NCBI GenBank assembly: GCA_964617875.1
Contig: CAZUAI010000015.1
Coordinates: forward strand, 1 to 64,000
Direction of reading: 5' to 3'
Source: CAZMVY01 sp964617875
Lineage (GTDB): Bacteria > Planctomycetota > Phycisphaerae > UBA1845 > PWPN01
DNA length: 64,000 nt
Shown: piece by piece, positions 18,984 through 27,930 of the stretch
Position numbering within the stretch: position 1 is the stretch's first letter
How the letters are laid out: each line of letters starts with the position of its first letter
Notes under the pieces: generated by a model
What the model was told of the DNA's origin: nothing
Databases searched by the model: none
Seen by the model: only the letters and a program-made list of their open reading frames with translations
Program-made: the position numbers and the translations under genes

Positions 18984-20375
18984 CTAATAGTTGACGATCC
19001 CCGCCAGGGTACATAACTCGTGGAGCCACGAGCGCGACCACGGGATGCGGATCGCGTACGCCATCGAGAATGTCGAGACGGCCAGCAGCGCGAGCGCCAG
19101 GGCACGGCCGGAGGCCGCGCGTGCGAGCAGGTCGATGCCTGCCGGAAGCATCAGGAGCCACATCGAGACGAGCCAGAACAGCCACCGCGCGCCTTGACAG
19201 GTGCCGCCGTAGTTGCTGGTCTTGACCGTTTCGAAGGCGATGACCGCGGCCGTGGCGACGAGCACGATGGCGGCCAGCGGCCGCCACGGGCTCTTCCCGT
19301 CGCTGAGAAGGCGGATCGCGCCAAGCAGGCTGATGACGAAGATCGGCGTCAGCGAGAAGAAGCCGTGGTGCCCGATCGTCAGGTGCATGAGGTAGATGTG
19401 CTTGGGTTCGTGCAGCGCATCCAGCCCGGTGGGCGTCTGCCAGTATGGGTCATAGTGCTGCGGAAAACGCCACTGGAACGGCAGCCACTGCCCCGTGCAC
19501 ACGTAGTTCGTTACGAAGAAGCCGGCGATGGGGATGATCGCCGCCGGGACGAACGCCCACGCGGCCGGTTTGCGGTCCACCCAGGACCGATACGCCAGCC
19601 AGACGCCGACCAGCCCCGGCACGGCCGCCGCCTGCGTCTCGAATGCCGCCGCCAGCCCGCCGAAAAGTCCCGCCATCGCGTACCAGCGCCGGCCGGCGGC
19701 GGGTTCGGCGGCGATGCGGAACGCCGCATACATCGCGAAGAAGACGCACCACGCCGCCGGCAGGTGGTTGTTCAGCGTCACGCACCATGCCGTCAGATAT
19801 GTTCCTGCCGTCGCTGCCACGAGGCAATACGCGAAGGCGAACCCCCGGACGCCCATCTTCAGCATCAGCTTTCCGAAGAACGCCACCAGCAGCGCGAAGG
19901 GCAGGGCGTTGAACACGATGATGCCGGCACGGCCGACGATCCAGAGGTGCTCCTTGATGTCCAGATGGCCGATGCGGCAGATCGGCCAGGCGATGCCGGC
20001 CAGCAGGACCTGCATGAAGTACGGTTTGCTCGAATACCACCGCGCCCGGGCCATGTCGGCCTTCTTCTTCGCGGGATCCGAGGTATCGATCGGGTCGTAG
20101 GTGCAGCGGTCGATCGTCCACCAGTATTCGTGACCCACCCAGGAGCATCGTCCGGTCTTGACGATCGCCGCGACGGCGTTCCATCGCGAGGTCTCGTTCG
20201 GGCTGATGTACGGCGGCGTCTGGAGGATGAGTCCGCAGGTAAAGGCCCCCGAGAGCACGGCGGCCAGTGCAACGGCGAACGCCGGCCGCATGGAGATCGT
20301 CCCGTCCGGTGTCGGCGAGGGCGGCTCGGCGGGGCCGCTCACGGGCGGCTGCGGTGTGAGTTCCACGTCAGCCAT
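18984..20375 (-). CDS. Multi-pass membrane protein, GT-C glycosyltransferase-like
   Basis: A 463-residue integral membrane protein with about ten hydrophobic helices, beginning after a Pro-rich cytoplasmic tail near residue 30. The first periplasmic loop (TPPYISPNETSRWNAV) carries acidic residues where GT-C mannosyl/arabinosyl transferases place their catalytic Asp or Glu, and the body resembles PMT-family enzymes that use polyprenyl-phosphate sugars. Its start overlaps the stop of the GT2 gene by eight bases, so the two are coupled. The GT2 protein would load a sugar on a lipid carrier and this protein would transfer it outside (inference). No acceptor can be named. Confidence 0.7.
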   Translation of the reverse strand: MADVELTPQPPVSGPAEPPSPTPDGTISMRPAFAVALAAVLSGAFTCGLILQTPPYISPNETSRWNAVAAIVKTGRCSWVGHEYWWTIDRCTYDPIDTSDPAKKKADMARARWYSSKPYFMQVLLAGIAWPICRIGHLDIKEHLWIVGRAGIIVFNALPFALLVAFFGKLMLKMGVRGFAFAYCLVAATAGTYLTAWCVTLNNHLPAAWCVFFAMYAAFRIAAEPAAGRRWYAMAGLFGGLAAAFETQAAAVPGLVGVWLAYRSWVDRKPAAWAFVPAAIIPIAGFFVTNYVCTGQWLPFQWRFPQHYDPYWQTPTGLDALHEPKHIYLMHLTIGHHGFFSLTPIFVISLLGAIRLLSDGKSPWRPLAAIVLVATAAVIAFETVKTSNYGGTCQGARWLFWLVSMWLLMLPAGIDLLARAASGRALALALLAVSTFSMAYAIRIPWSRSWLHELCTLAGIVNY

Positions 20376-21300
20376 CGCGGGCGACCTCCGCGTTCGGCGG
20401 GCGAGCCGAGTCGTCGAAGCCGACGCGCTCCGCGACGTTGTACGGCCGCGGCCGTCCCGGCGCCGTCGCCAGTCGCAACTCCGCCAGCAGGCCGACGGCG
20501 AACCACTGCAGGCCGAACATCGCCACGATCGCCGCCGTCCAGAAGCACCGTCCGATCAGCCCCGTCAGCAGGCCGATCACGAGGAAGACCACGCCGATCC
20601 CGCCGAAGAAGTGCATCGGCCGCCGGCCGAACCGCATCGTGAACCACACCGTGAGCAGGTCGAGGAAGCCCTTGACGAATCGCTCCACGCCGTACTTGGA
20701 CCGGCCGTGTTCGCGCGGGCGGTGGTGGACCTCCATTTCGGTGACCCGGAAGCCCTGGGCGAACGCGCGTACGGCGAAGAACCGGTGCATCTCGCCGTAG
20801 AGGTCGACTTCCCGCACGACGGCGGCCCGGCAGCACTTGAAGCCGCACACGTGGTCGTGCAGGTGGAGGCCGGTCATCGCGCCGATCATGCGGTTGAACA
20901 CGCGGCTGGGCCACACCTTGTGCCAGGGGTCGTGGCGGGTCTTCTTCCAGCCGCTGACCATGTCCCAACCCTGCTCGAGCCGGTGGAGGAAGCCGGGGAT
21001 CTCGTGCGGGTCGTCCTGAAGGTCGGCGTCGAGCGTGAAGACGATCTCGCCGCGGACCTCGGCGAAACCGGCCGACAGGGCCGCGGCCTTGCCGGCGCTC
21101 CGCCGCAGCCGGATGCCGCGGACTCGCGGGTCGCGTTCGGCCAGGGCGACCACCCGGCGCCACGAGCCGTCGGTGCTCCCGTCGTCGACGAAGACCAGCT
21201 CGGCGGCCAGATGCTCGCGATCGACGACCTCGAGTATCTCGGCGCAGAGCCGCTCGATCGTGGCTTCCTCGTCCTTGAGCGGAATGACAAGGCTGATCAT
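20368..21300 (-). CDS. Family 2 glycosyltransferase, polyprenyl-phosphate sugar synthase type
   Basis: Transfers a sugar from a nucleotide donor to polyprenyl phosphate at the inner face of the membrane, by similarity to GtrB and DPM1-type enzymes. The 310 residues open with SLVIPLKDEEATIERL, the donor site VFVDDGSTDGSW and the metal-binding TLDADLQDDPHEI. EHGRSKYG is the typical segment before the membrane part. Two C-terminal hydrophobic helices (residues about 225-280) are the usual GtrB anchors. The downstream membrane glycosyltransferase overlaps it by eight bases. Confidence 0.93.
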   Translation of the reverse strand: MISLVIPLKDEEATIERLCAEILEVVDREHLAAELVFVDDGSTDGSWRRVVALAERDPRVRGIRLRRSAGKAAALSAGFAEVRGEIVFTLDADLQDDPHEIPGFLHRLEQGWDMVSGWKKTRHDPWHKVWPSRVFNRMIGAMTGLHLHDHVCGFKCCRAAVVREVDLYGEMHRFFAVRAFAQGFRVTEMEVHHRPREHGRSKYGVERFVKGFLDLLTVWFTMRFGRRPMHFFGGIGVVFLVIGLLTGLIGRCFWTAAIVAMFGLQWFAVGLLAELRLATAPGRPRPYNVAERVGFDDSARPPNAEVARDG

Positions 21301-21400
21301 GCAGGCGTTAGGATGACAGGCGGCCGCAGTCCCGTCAAGCGTTTGCCCGTACCGGCAGGCAAGGGAAGCAACGGACGGCGCACAACCCGGTCGCCTGGGT

Positions 21401-21667
21401 TCACGAATTCTCCGGCTCGCCCGATGACGGAGGGGCGAAGGGTGCGGTCGTCAGTTGGCCGTCGGCGGACAACTGGAGGGTCTGGATCTTCTGCTCCGCG
21501 TCACGGAGGATCGTGCGGCAGCGGTGGACGAGTCTGGTTCCCTCCTCGTAGCGCTGGATCGCGTCCTGGAGGCCGATCTTGCCCTGTTCGATCGATTGCA
21601 CGAGGGCCTCCAGCCGGGCCAGGGCCTGCTCGAACGTCAGCTTCGCGATGTCGTCCTGTTTCGCCAT
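21401..21667 (-). CDS. xseB: Exodeoxyribonuclease VII small subunit
   Basis: Small subunit of the single-strand-specific exonuclease VII. The 88 residues carry the family pattern LTFEQALARLEALVQSIEQG followed by LQDAIQRYEEGTRLVHRC and LRDAEQKIQ. The ATG at 21667 has GGAGGT five bases upstream, which decides it over an upstream in-frame GTG. The C-terminal tail (TTAPFAPPSSGEPENS) is disordered. The large-subunit gene xseA, often adjacent, is not in the window. Confidence 0.93.
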   Translation of the reverse strand: MAKQDDIAKLTFEQALARLEALVQSIEQGKIGLQDAIQRYEEGTRLVHRCRTILRDAEQKIQTLQLSADGQLTTAPFAPPSSGEPENS

Positions 21668-21761
21668 CGAAACCTCCGGTCCGCGTACCAATCGCCATCG
21701 GCGCTTCTTCTTGACGGTTTCGGCCTCGTCCTTCGTTCGCTGTGCCGCGGTGTATGCCGGC

Positions 21762-22520
21762 CTAGACCGGGATCGTCTCCGCGTGCGCGTCCTCCGGGTC
21801 GGCGGTCAGGGCCAGGAAGATCTCCTCGAGCGATCCGCTGCGGGCCGCCTCGGCGCGGATCTCGGCAAGCGTGCCGCAGGCCACGAGACGCCCCCGATGA
21901 ATGATCCCGATACGGTCGGCGACGGCCTCGGCCACCTCGAGCGTGTGCGTGCTCATGAAGACCGCCGCGCCCGCGTTCTTCAGCTCGACGAAGAGGTCCT
22001 TGACCGTGCGGACCGTCCGCGGGTCGAGGCCGACGAGCGGCTCGTCGATCACCAGGACCTTCGGCTCGTGCAGCAGGGCCGCCGCGAGGACCGTCTTCTG
22101 CTTCATGCCGTGCGAGTAGGTGTCGGTGAGCTGCCCGAGAAAGTCGGTCATGCCGAGCCGGCGGGCGAGCCGCTCCCGCCGTGCGTCGATGTCCCGGCGG
22201 GCCAGGCCGTACATCTCGCCCACGAAGTCGATGAATTCGCGGCCGGTCAGCTTGTCGTAGAGGAACGGCAGGTCGGGCACGTAGGCGAGTTGCGCCTTGG
22301 CCTCCTGCCCGTCGCGGGCCATCGGGTGGCCGCAGACCGCGATCGATCCCTCGTCCGGCGCCAGGAGGCCGGCGATCATCTTGATCGTCGTCGTCTTGCC
22401 CGCGCCGTTCGGGCCGAGAAACGCGAACAGCTCGCCCGCCCGCACGCACAGCGAGAGGTCGTTGACGGCGACCTTGTCGCCGAACCGCTTGGTCACGTGT
22501 TCAATCCGGACTGCGTCCAC
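21762..22520 (-). CDS. ABC transporter ATP-binding protein
   Basis: Energises an ABC transporter, probably an ABC-2 type exporter given its CcmA-like sequence. Walker A is LGPNGAGKTTTIK, the signature is the degenerate YSHGMKQKT, Walker B is VLVIDEPLVGLD, and the switch is STHTLEVAEA. Two GTG starts are possible. The one at 22520 has AGGAG 11 bases upstream, whereas the one at 22532 directly abuts that site, so 22520 is preferred (252 residues). It overlaps the end of the upstream secreted-protein gene by 20 bases. No permease lies beside it, so its partner must be encoded elsewhere or be the neighbour's product. Confidence 0.9.
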   Translation of the reverse strand: MDAVRIEHVTKRFGDKVAVNDLSLCVRAGELFAFLGPNGAGKTTTIKMIAGLLAPDEGSIAVCGHPMARDGQEAKAQLAYVPDLPFLYDKLTGREFIDFVGEMYGLARRDIDARRERLARRLGMTDFLGQLTDTYSHGMKQKTVLAAALLHEPKVLVIDEPLVGLDPRTVRTVKDLFVELKNAGAAVFMSTHTLEVAEAVADRIGIIHRGRLVACGTLAEIRAEAARSGSLEEIFLALTADPEDAHAETIPV

Positions 22521-23367
22521 GGCGTACGGCACTCCTCTCGCGTGTCCGTTCGATCGTGCTCTCGTTTCCCTCCGACCCGCCGACGATGCGCGTCCGGGTG
22601 GCTGTCCGGGCGCCCTTGTCGGGGCCTTCGTCGCGGATGGTCACCCGCCCGAAGCCGGGTATGTCGGCCTCCTGCACGAGCACGCGGCCGTCCGGGGCGA
22701 CCCAGGCACGCGACCGCCCCGCCACGACGACGAAGCACTCGACCTTCGCTCCGCCGTGCTCGATCGTCTCCGTCCGCTCCACGCGGGCGATGACGGACGT
22801 GATCTTCGCCTGCTGATAGAGCATGGCGGAGAGGGGGTCGAGCATCTGCATCCGCCACGACTGGCCGACCTTGAGGTCGCGCAGCGTGTCGAAGGGGCGG
22901 ATGCCGTCGCCGATCAGGCGGCTGGCGGCGGCGTCGAGCTTGAACGTACGACGGAATGCGCCGACCTGCACGGTGCAGGGGATGTACTTCCCGTAGTTCT
23001 CACCGCTCATGTGGATGACAACGGGCTTGTGCCGGGCGTCGATGATGCCGCGGACGTCGAGACTGAAATTATCGACGGCACCATCGGCGGTGGTGTACAC
23101 ATCCGTTTCGATCAGGACGGGCGGCAGCATGGGCAGACCTTCGAGGGCGACGTCGCTTTCGTGGCGAAGCAGGGTGCCCACCTGGGAGAGCTGCGACCAG
23201 GCGGTGCCGATGCGGTGGTTCTCCGCGTCGAAGATGCCATGCTGGTTCCAGAAGACGTCATTCTTGCCGCCGGCGGTGGCGAGCCGGGGGGGCGACTGGG
23301 CGGTCCACGCGGGCCAGATCTCCCGGTAGAAGAGCGCCCCCATGGCCGCCAGCCACAACACCGTCAC
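22501..23367 (-). CDS. Membrane-anchored protein of unknown function
   Basis: 288 residues starting at GTG 23367, which has GGAG at 23373-23376 and no other start upstream before a stop codon. A single N-terminal hydrophobic segment (VLWLAAMGALFYREIW) anchors or exports it. The rest is beta-rich, with KVGQSWRMQMLDPLSAM, a run resembling proteins that sit beside ABC-type or transglutaminase genes in planctomycetes, and AWVAPDGRVLVQEADIPGFG. No catalytic motif is recognised. Overlap with the ABC ATPase gene suggests joint expression and perhaps a role in the same transporter. Confidence 0.75.
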   Translation of the reverse strand: MTVLWLAAMGALFYREIWPAWTAQSPPRLATAGGKNDVFWNQHGIFDAENHRIGTAWSQLSQVGTLLRHESDVALEGLPMLPPVLIETDVYTTADGAVDNFSLDVRGIIDARHKPVVIHMSGENYGKYIPCTVQVGAFRRTFKLDAAASRLIGDGIRPFDTLRDLKVGQSWRMQMLDPLSAMLYQQAKITSVIARVERTETIEHGGAKVECFVVVAGRSRAWVAPDGRVLVQEADIPGFGRVTIRDEGPDKGARTATRTRIVGGSEGNESTIERTRERSAVRRGRSPD

Positions 23368-23542
23368 CGCAACTCCAAATATACGATGGATACGGCACCG
23401 CCCCGTCTGTACCCGCGTGTCCGGCCGCGCCGCGCGTCGGCCTTTTCGTCGGATTCTATGAGCACCCGGCGGGTGACGTCAACGGAAGTGACGGGGGCAG
23501 GCCCACGTCGCCATCGCGGTCGATGTCGGTCGTGATCCTCGC

Positions 23543-23629
23543 TCAGACCTTGAAGGCTTCAACCAGTTCCTTCAGCCGGCTCGCCACCCGGGTCAGCTCG
23601 TTGCTCGCCGACTGCGCCTGGGCGGTCAT
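23543..23629 (-). pseudogene. C-terminal remnant of a methyl-accepting chemotaxis protein
   Basis: An ATG at 23629 overlapping the stop codon of the propeller gene (ATGA) opens a 28-residue frame ending in SNELTRVASRLKELVEAFKV. This is the standard end of methyl-accepting chemotaxis proteins, where a heptad-patterned helix closes with LVxxFK and one last residue. Nothing of the rest of such a protein is present. It is most simply a remnant left when the locus was rearranged, though the exact ATGA overlap would allow it to be translated. Confidence 0.55.
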
Positions 23630-26600
23630 TCGCACGCCGGGGGGCGGTTCGGGCCGTTGAAGCAGCGGGCGAAGGTCAGGAAGTCGTCCAGGTCCACGTC
23701 GCCGTCTGTGTCGAGGTCCGCGCCCTCGCAGCCCGGGCGCGCCGGGGCACGGTTCGGACCGTTGAAACAGCGGGAGAAGCTCAGGAAGTCCTCCAGGTCC
23801 ACGTCGCCGTCGGCGTCGAAGTCGGGCGTGCTCGCCACGGACACGGTCACGCTGTTGGCCTGGTAAGCGACCGTCAGTCGCTTGCCGCCGATCGACGTGC
23901 CGTGGACCGTGGTGAATTCGCCGGTCCGCGCGGCGCACGTGAGGATCGTGAACGTGTCGCCGATGGCGGGGCTGTAGCCGGTCGCCAGGCTGAGCTGGAG
24001 CGTGCCGGCGAGCGATGCGCTGCCCGTCACGGCAAGGCGGTCGCACTGGCCGGGGCCCGCGATCTCGACGTCGAGCGTCGCGGCCGGTTGTTGGATGTAG
24101 CCGCCGCTGACGGACAGTGTGCCGACGGACGTGCCCGGGGCGACGGTCCCGCCGAGGCTCAGCACATTTCCGGCAACGGTTCCGCCGCCGGAGAGCCTGC
24201 TGCCCCCGTGCAGCACGACGCTGTCGGGCGCCGGGACGATCGGTCCGCTTCCCACAAACACGCGCCCGTTTCCGCTCAGGGCGACGGTGCCGCCCGGCCA
24301 GATTCGCAATTCCGTTCCGACCGCGACGAGCCCTTCGTCGTTTACGTCCAGCGTGCCCGTGCCGCCGGCGTCGGTCATCAATCCGCCGACGCTCAGCGGA
24401 CCCGTGATCGACCACTTCGAGCCGGTGCCGGTCACCGTGGCCGCGCCCGTGGAGCCGGCCATGCGGGCGATGACTCCCGCGGCGGAGGTGACTTGCCCAC
24501 CGCCATCGACGAGGAGCGTGCCGTTCCCAAACCACCCGACGCTCATCGATCCATCCTGCGTCCACGTCGATCCGCTGCCGATCGTCGCCGTGCCGACGCC
24601 GCCCGCCTGCCACGCGATGATGGCGCTGGTGCCGGCGGGGGAGTCGCTCTTGTACGACTCCAGGATGGCCCCGCCGGTCACATCGACGATCCCCTCGCCG
24701 GAGTAGCCCACCTGGATCTGACGGTTGCTGGTGACGCGGCCGCCGTCGGCCACGCTGAGCCGGCCGTACGCTCCGCCTTCGCCGCCGATCCGCAGGATGC
24801 CGCCCGCCGTAAGGTAGGAACCGGTGTCGCGGACCTTAGCCCGTCCCGCCGCCCGGAGCCCGATGAAGACGCTTCCGGACGCCATGTCCGTGGTGACGAT
24901 CACACCGCCGCCGTTCGAAATGGTCGCGCAGCCCGCGGTGTCGCGACCGACCTCGAGCGAGTGATCGGACCGCAGCGTCGAAGAGGCGCCGTCTACGATC
25001 AGTTCGGCATCGCACGTGGTCGCGCGGAGGAGCGACGGGGCGGCCGTCGGAGGGACCCAGCCGCCGATGGTGCAGATGTAGCGCGAGACGACCGAACCGC
25101 CGCTCAGAACCTTGAGTTGCGCGGACCCGCCCATCTGGACGAGCACGAGGCCGACGAGGTCCTGGGGATCTCCCGCGCCGCGACCGTTGACCGTGAGGCT
25201 GCCCTGGTCGCTGACTTCAACCGTGGCCTGGCCGCCCTCCTGGGCGACGACCATCGGGCCGTGGGCCGTGACGGACGATTCGCTCTCGATCTTCAGGTCG
25301 CCGACGCTCGAGTTCATCCTTGCGACAACCAGCCGGCCGCAGACGGTTTCGCTTCCATTCTGCAGGAGCATCGTGCCCTGCCCCGCACGTCCGACGATCA
25401 GATCCTGATCGACCCCGAGGTTCCAGAGGCTCGCGTCGAGAAACAGACTGCCCCGGCTGTCGGGATGGAACCCGAGCCATCCGTAGCGATGGGCGGCCGC
25501 GCTGCGGTTCAGCGCGACCGTTCCAACGCCGTAGACGCCGATCGTGAAGAAGTGGTCGGCGGCGTTCCACGACGTGTTGGTCATCGTCAGGCTGCCGTCG
25601 TTGTCCGGCCAGCGCCCGAGTTCGAGTTCATGGGCGACGATCCCGCCGCCGCCGATCGAATCGCGAACGGTCAGGGTCGCGGTGGCCGGATTGGCCGGGT
25701 CGTCGGCCACGGACACGGACGGCACGAGGTCCCACGTGTGCTGCAACGCGTAGGCCCGTCCGTTCAGGTCGATCGTCACATGGCCGTCGTTGACGAGCAA
25801 CTGGCCGTTCGTCGTATCGGCGTCGTGCGGCATGGTCACCTCGTACGCGCCGGGCAGCGCGAACACCGCGCGGTCGAACAGGCCCGGCGGGCCGGCGGGA
25901 GTCCAGTTGGTCGGCGTGGCGAAACTGCCGCCGTTGGAATTGGTCCAGGCGTAGTCGCTGACGAGCCCGTCCACCTCGAAGATGACGAGTCCGTTTTCGG
26001 CGGCGGCGGCCAGGGCGTACGGGCCGGACAGCGCGACCCGGCGGGCCCCGCCGGGGAACGGGTCGAACGCGACCTGGACCGGGTTGGCGGAGTCGGACAC
26101 GTCAACCACGAAGAGGCCCGGGGCGCCGGCCACCAGGGCGTATCGGCCCTGCAACGTCACGCCCTGCGCCTCGACGGTGCTGCAGCGGCCCGCGAAGACG
26201 GGGCTGGCGGGGGTGGAGACGTTGACGATCTCGAGGCCGCCGCCGTCGGCTGCGACATAGGCGAGGCCGCCGCGGACGGCGACGTCGCTGGCCGGTCCGG
26301 CTGTATCATAGCGGCCGACTCGCGAGGGCGCCGCGGGGTTTGAAACGTCGATGATGTCCAGGCCCGGAGGGATGATCGGCGTTTCCCAGCCCCTTCCCGT
26401 GCTGGCCAGGTACACGAAGTCGCCTTGCTTGGCCAGACCGAGGGCGTAGGAGGTCGTCGGCGGGTCCTGCCAGTGCCCAACCAGCGAGGGCGTGACGTAG
26501 GGATCCGACACGTCGAAGATCAGCAGTCCCTGATGGTCGTCCGCGACGTAGGCGTAACCCCCATCGACCACGACCTCACGTGCGGCGCATCCGGTGTTGT

Positions 26601-27840
26601 TGTTGGCAGTCCGTGTCGGGTTGGCCGGGTCCTGGACGTTGACGACCTCGAGCCCCGCGCACCCGTCCGCGAGGTAGACCTGGGCGCCGGCCCTCGTCAG
26701 GCCCCATGCGAACTCGAATCCGTCGAGGTGGCCGAGCAACTGCGGATTCGACATGTCGGCCCCCGAGAGGATCTCCAGCCCGCCGTTCACAAAGCCGGTC
26801 GAGAGGTACAGCAGGTCCGCGTCGGCGGTGACGTCGGACACGTACCCGCTGATATTCTCGCGATACTCACCGATCCTGGCGATGTCGGGCGGCGACGAGA
26901 CGTCGAAGACCTGCAACCCGTGGTTCTCCGCCGCCACGTACGCGGTGCCGGCCGCCATGACGACCTGGCGCGACCAGCCCCCGCCGTTGGCGGAGCCGAC
27001 GGGGTTGGGGTGCTCCCGATCGGATACGTCCACCACGTGCAGGCCCGACCAGCCGGCGGCAAGGAAGGCGTAGTCGCCTTCGACGGCTACACCGAGGCCG
27101 AACCCGTCGATCTCACAATGGCCTTTCAGCGTCGGGTGCTCCGGGTCCGAGACGTCCACGATGAACAGGCCGCCGGATTCGCCGGCCGCGTAGGCGTACT
27201 GCCCGGAGACGGCCACGCCGACCGCCGTGCCCGACCACGAGCACGTGCCCGACACGGACGGCGATGACGGATCGGAGACATCGACGACAACCAGACCGTT
27301 GCCGGCGTCCGCCACATAGGCGAAATTGCCGTTGACCGTCACGGCACGTGCGTTGCCGGGCGTGTCGATCGTCGATAGCAGCGTGGGTGAGAACGGATCC
27401 GAGACGTCGATGATGCGCAGACCCCGCTCGGAGCAGGCGACATATGCCAGACCGTCGGCAAGACAGATCCCCGCCGCGTAGCCCTCGAACAGCACGATTC
27501 CGGTCTGCATGATGTTGGAGGGATCGCGGACGTCATAGACGCCCAGGCCGTTGCCGAAGACGGCATACGCGTAGTCCCCCGAAGCGGCGACGGCCACGAC
27601 GATGTCCCAGAGCATGGGCGATGATCCGAGCAGGACGGGGTCGGCCGGGTCCGTGATGTCGAGCACGAAGAACCGGGCGCCGCCGCTGATGTACGCCTGA
27701 CCGCCCTCCACGGCGGCCCAGTAGACCGGTCCGCCCCAGTGACTGACGCGGTTCAGCGAAATGGCGGCTTGTGTGGAATCCGTCGCCGAAACGCAGACGA
27801 CGCAGACAGCAACGCACCAGAGCAGGTGTTTTCGAAACAT
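23626..27840 (-). CDS. Giant secreted LVIVD-propeller / beta-repeat / dockerin-like protein
   Basis: A 1404-residue extracellular protein of unknown role. The ATG at 27840 has AAGGAAGG upstream and a signal peptide (HLLWCVAVCVVCVSATDSTQA). Residues about 35-625 hold 14 LVIVD repeats (for example ADAGNGLVVVDVSDPSSPSV), which would fill two seven-bladed propellers. Residues about 630-1330 are Gly/Thr-rich beta repeats like those of autotransporter passengers (GTLQLSLATGYSPAIGDTFT). The last 66 residues contain two calcium-loop, dockerin-like units (DADGDVDLEDF, DTDGDVDLDDF), each followed by RCFNGPNR. Surface attachment or protein assembly is plausible. Cohesin genes are not seen. Confidence 0.85.
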   Translation of the reverse strand: MFRKHLLWCVAVCVVCVSATDSTQAAISLNRVSHWGGPVYWAAVEGGQAYISGGARFFVLDITDPADPVLLGSSPMLWDIVVAVAASGDYAYAVFGNGLGVYDVRDPSNIMQTGIVLFEGYAAGICLADGLAYVACSERGLRIIDVSDPFSPTLLSTIDTPGNARAVTVNGNFAYVADAGNGLVVVDVSDPSSPSVSGTCSWSGTAVGVAVSGQYAYAAGESGGLFIVDVSDPEHPTLKGHCEIDGFGLGVAVEGDYAFLAAGWSGLHVVDVSDREHPNPVGSANGGGWSRQVVMAAGTAYVAAENHGLQVFDVSSPPDIARIGEYRENISGYVSDVTADADLLYLSTGFVNGGLEILSGADMSNPQLLGHLDGFEFAWGLTRAGAQVYLADGCAGLEVVNVQDPANPTRTANNNTGCAAREVVVDGGYAYVADDHQGLLIFDVSDPYVTPSLVGHWQDPPTTSYALGLAKQGDFVYLASTGRGWETPIIPPGLDIIDVSNPAAPSRVGRYDTAGPASDVAVRGGLAYVAADGGGLEIVNVSTPASPVFAGRCSTVEAQGVTLQGRYALVAGAPGLFVVDVSDSANPVQVAFDPFPGGARRVALSGPYALAAAAENGLVIFEVDGLVSDYAWTNSNGGSFATPTNWTPAGPPGLFDRAVFALPGAYEVTMPHDADTTNGQLLVNDGHVTIDLNGRAYALQHTWDLVPSVSVADDPANPATATLTVRDSIGGGGIVAHELELGRWPDNDGSLTMTNTSWNAADHFFTIGVYGVGTVALNRSAAAHRYGWLGFHPDSRGSLFLDASLWNLGVDQDLIVGRAGQGTMLLQNGSETVCGRLVVARMNSSVGDLKIESESSVTAHGPMVVAQEGGQATVEVSDQGSLTVNGRGAGDPQDLVGLVLVQMGGSAQLKVLSGGSVVSRYICTIGGWVPPTAAPSLLRATTCDAELIVDGASSTLRSDHSLEVGRDTAGCATISNGGGVIVTTDMASGSVFIGLRAAGRAKVRDTGSYLTAGGILRIGGEGGAYGRLSVADGGRVTSNRQIQVGYSGEGIVDVTGGAILESYKSDSPAGTSAIIAWQAGGVGTATIGSGSTWTQDGSMSVGWFGNGTLLVDGGGQVTSAAGVIARMAGSTGAATVTGTGSKWSITGPLSVGGLMTDAGGTGTLDVNDEGLVAVGTELRIWPGGTVALSGNGRVFVGSGPIVPAPDSVVLHGGSRLSGGGTVAGNVLSLGGTVAPGTSVGTLSVSGGYIQQPAATLDVEIAGPGQCDRLAVTGSASLAGTLQLSLATGYSPAIGDTFTILTCAARTGEFTTVHGTSIGGKRLTVAYQANSVTVSVASTPDFDADGDVDLEDFLSFSRCFNGPNRAPARPGCEGADLDTDGDVDLDDFLTFARCFNGPNRPPACE

Positions 27841-27910
27841 GGCGTGAGACCTTCCTTTCCTGATTGCACCCCAGACGCGAACGAGACCGGGTGTCGCTCC
27901 TTCCGTACGC

Positions 27911-27916
27911 ATTATA
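27911..27916 (-). promoter_or_regulatory. Candidate -10 element (TATAAT) of the propeller gene
   Basis: On the minus strand ACGG is followed by a perfect TATAAT, about 70 bases before the ATG at 27840 and inside the short gap after the sulfatase stop. It would let the propeller gene be transcribed independently of the sulfatase. No good -35 is visible. Confidence 0.45.
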
Positions 27917-27930
27917 CCGTAAAACGGTGC

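Noticed and set aside
23902..26343. An 813-codon frame on the plus strand opposite the propeller gene
   Set aside because: Composition is typical of antisense shadow, with no signal peptide or domain, whereas the minus strand shows 14 clean LVIVD repeats.
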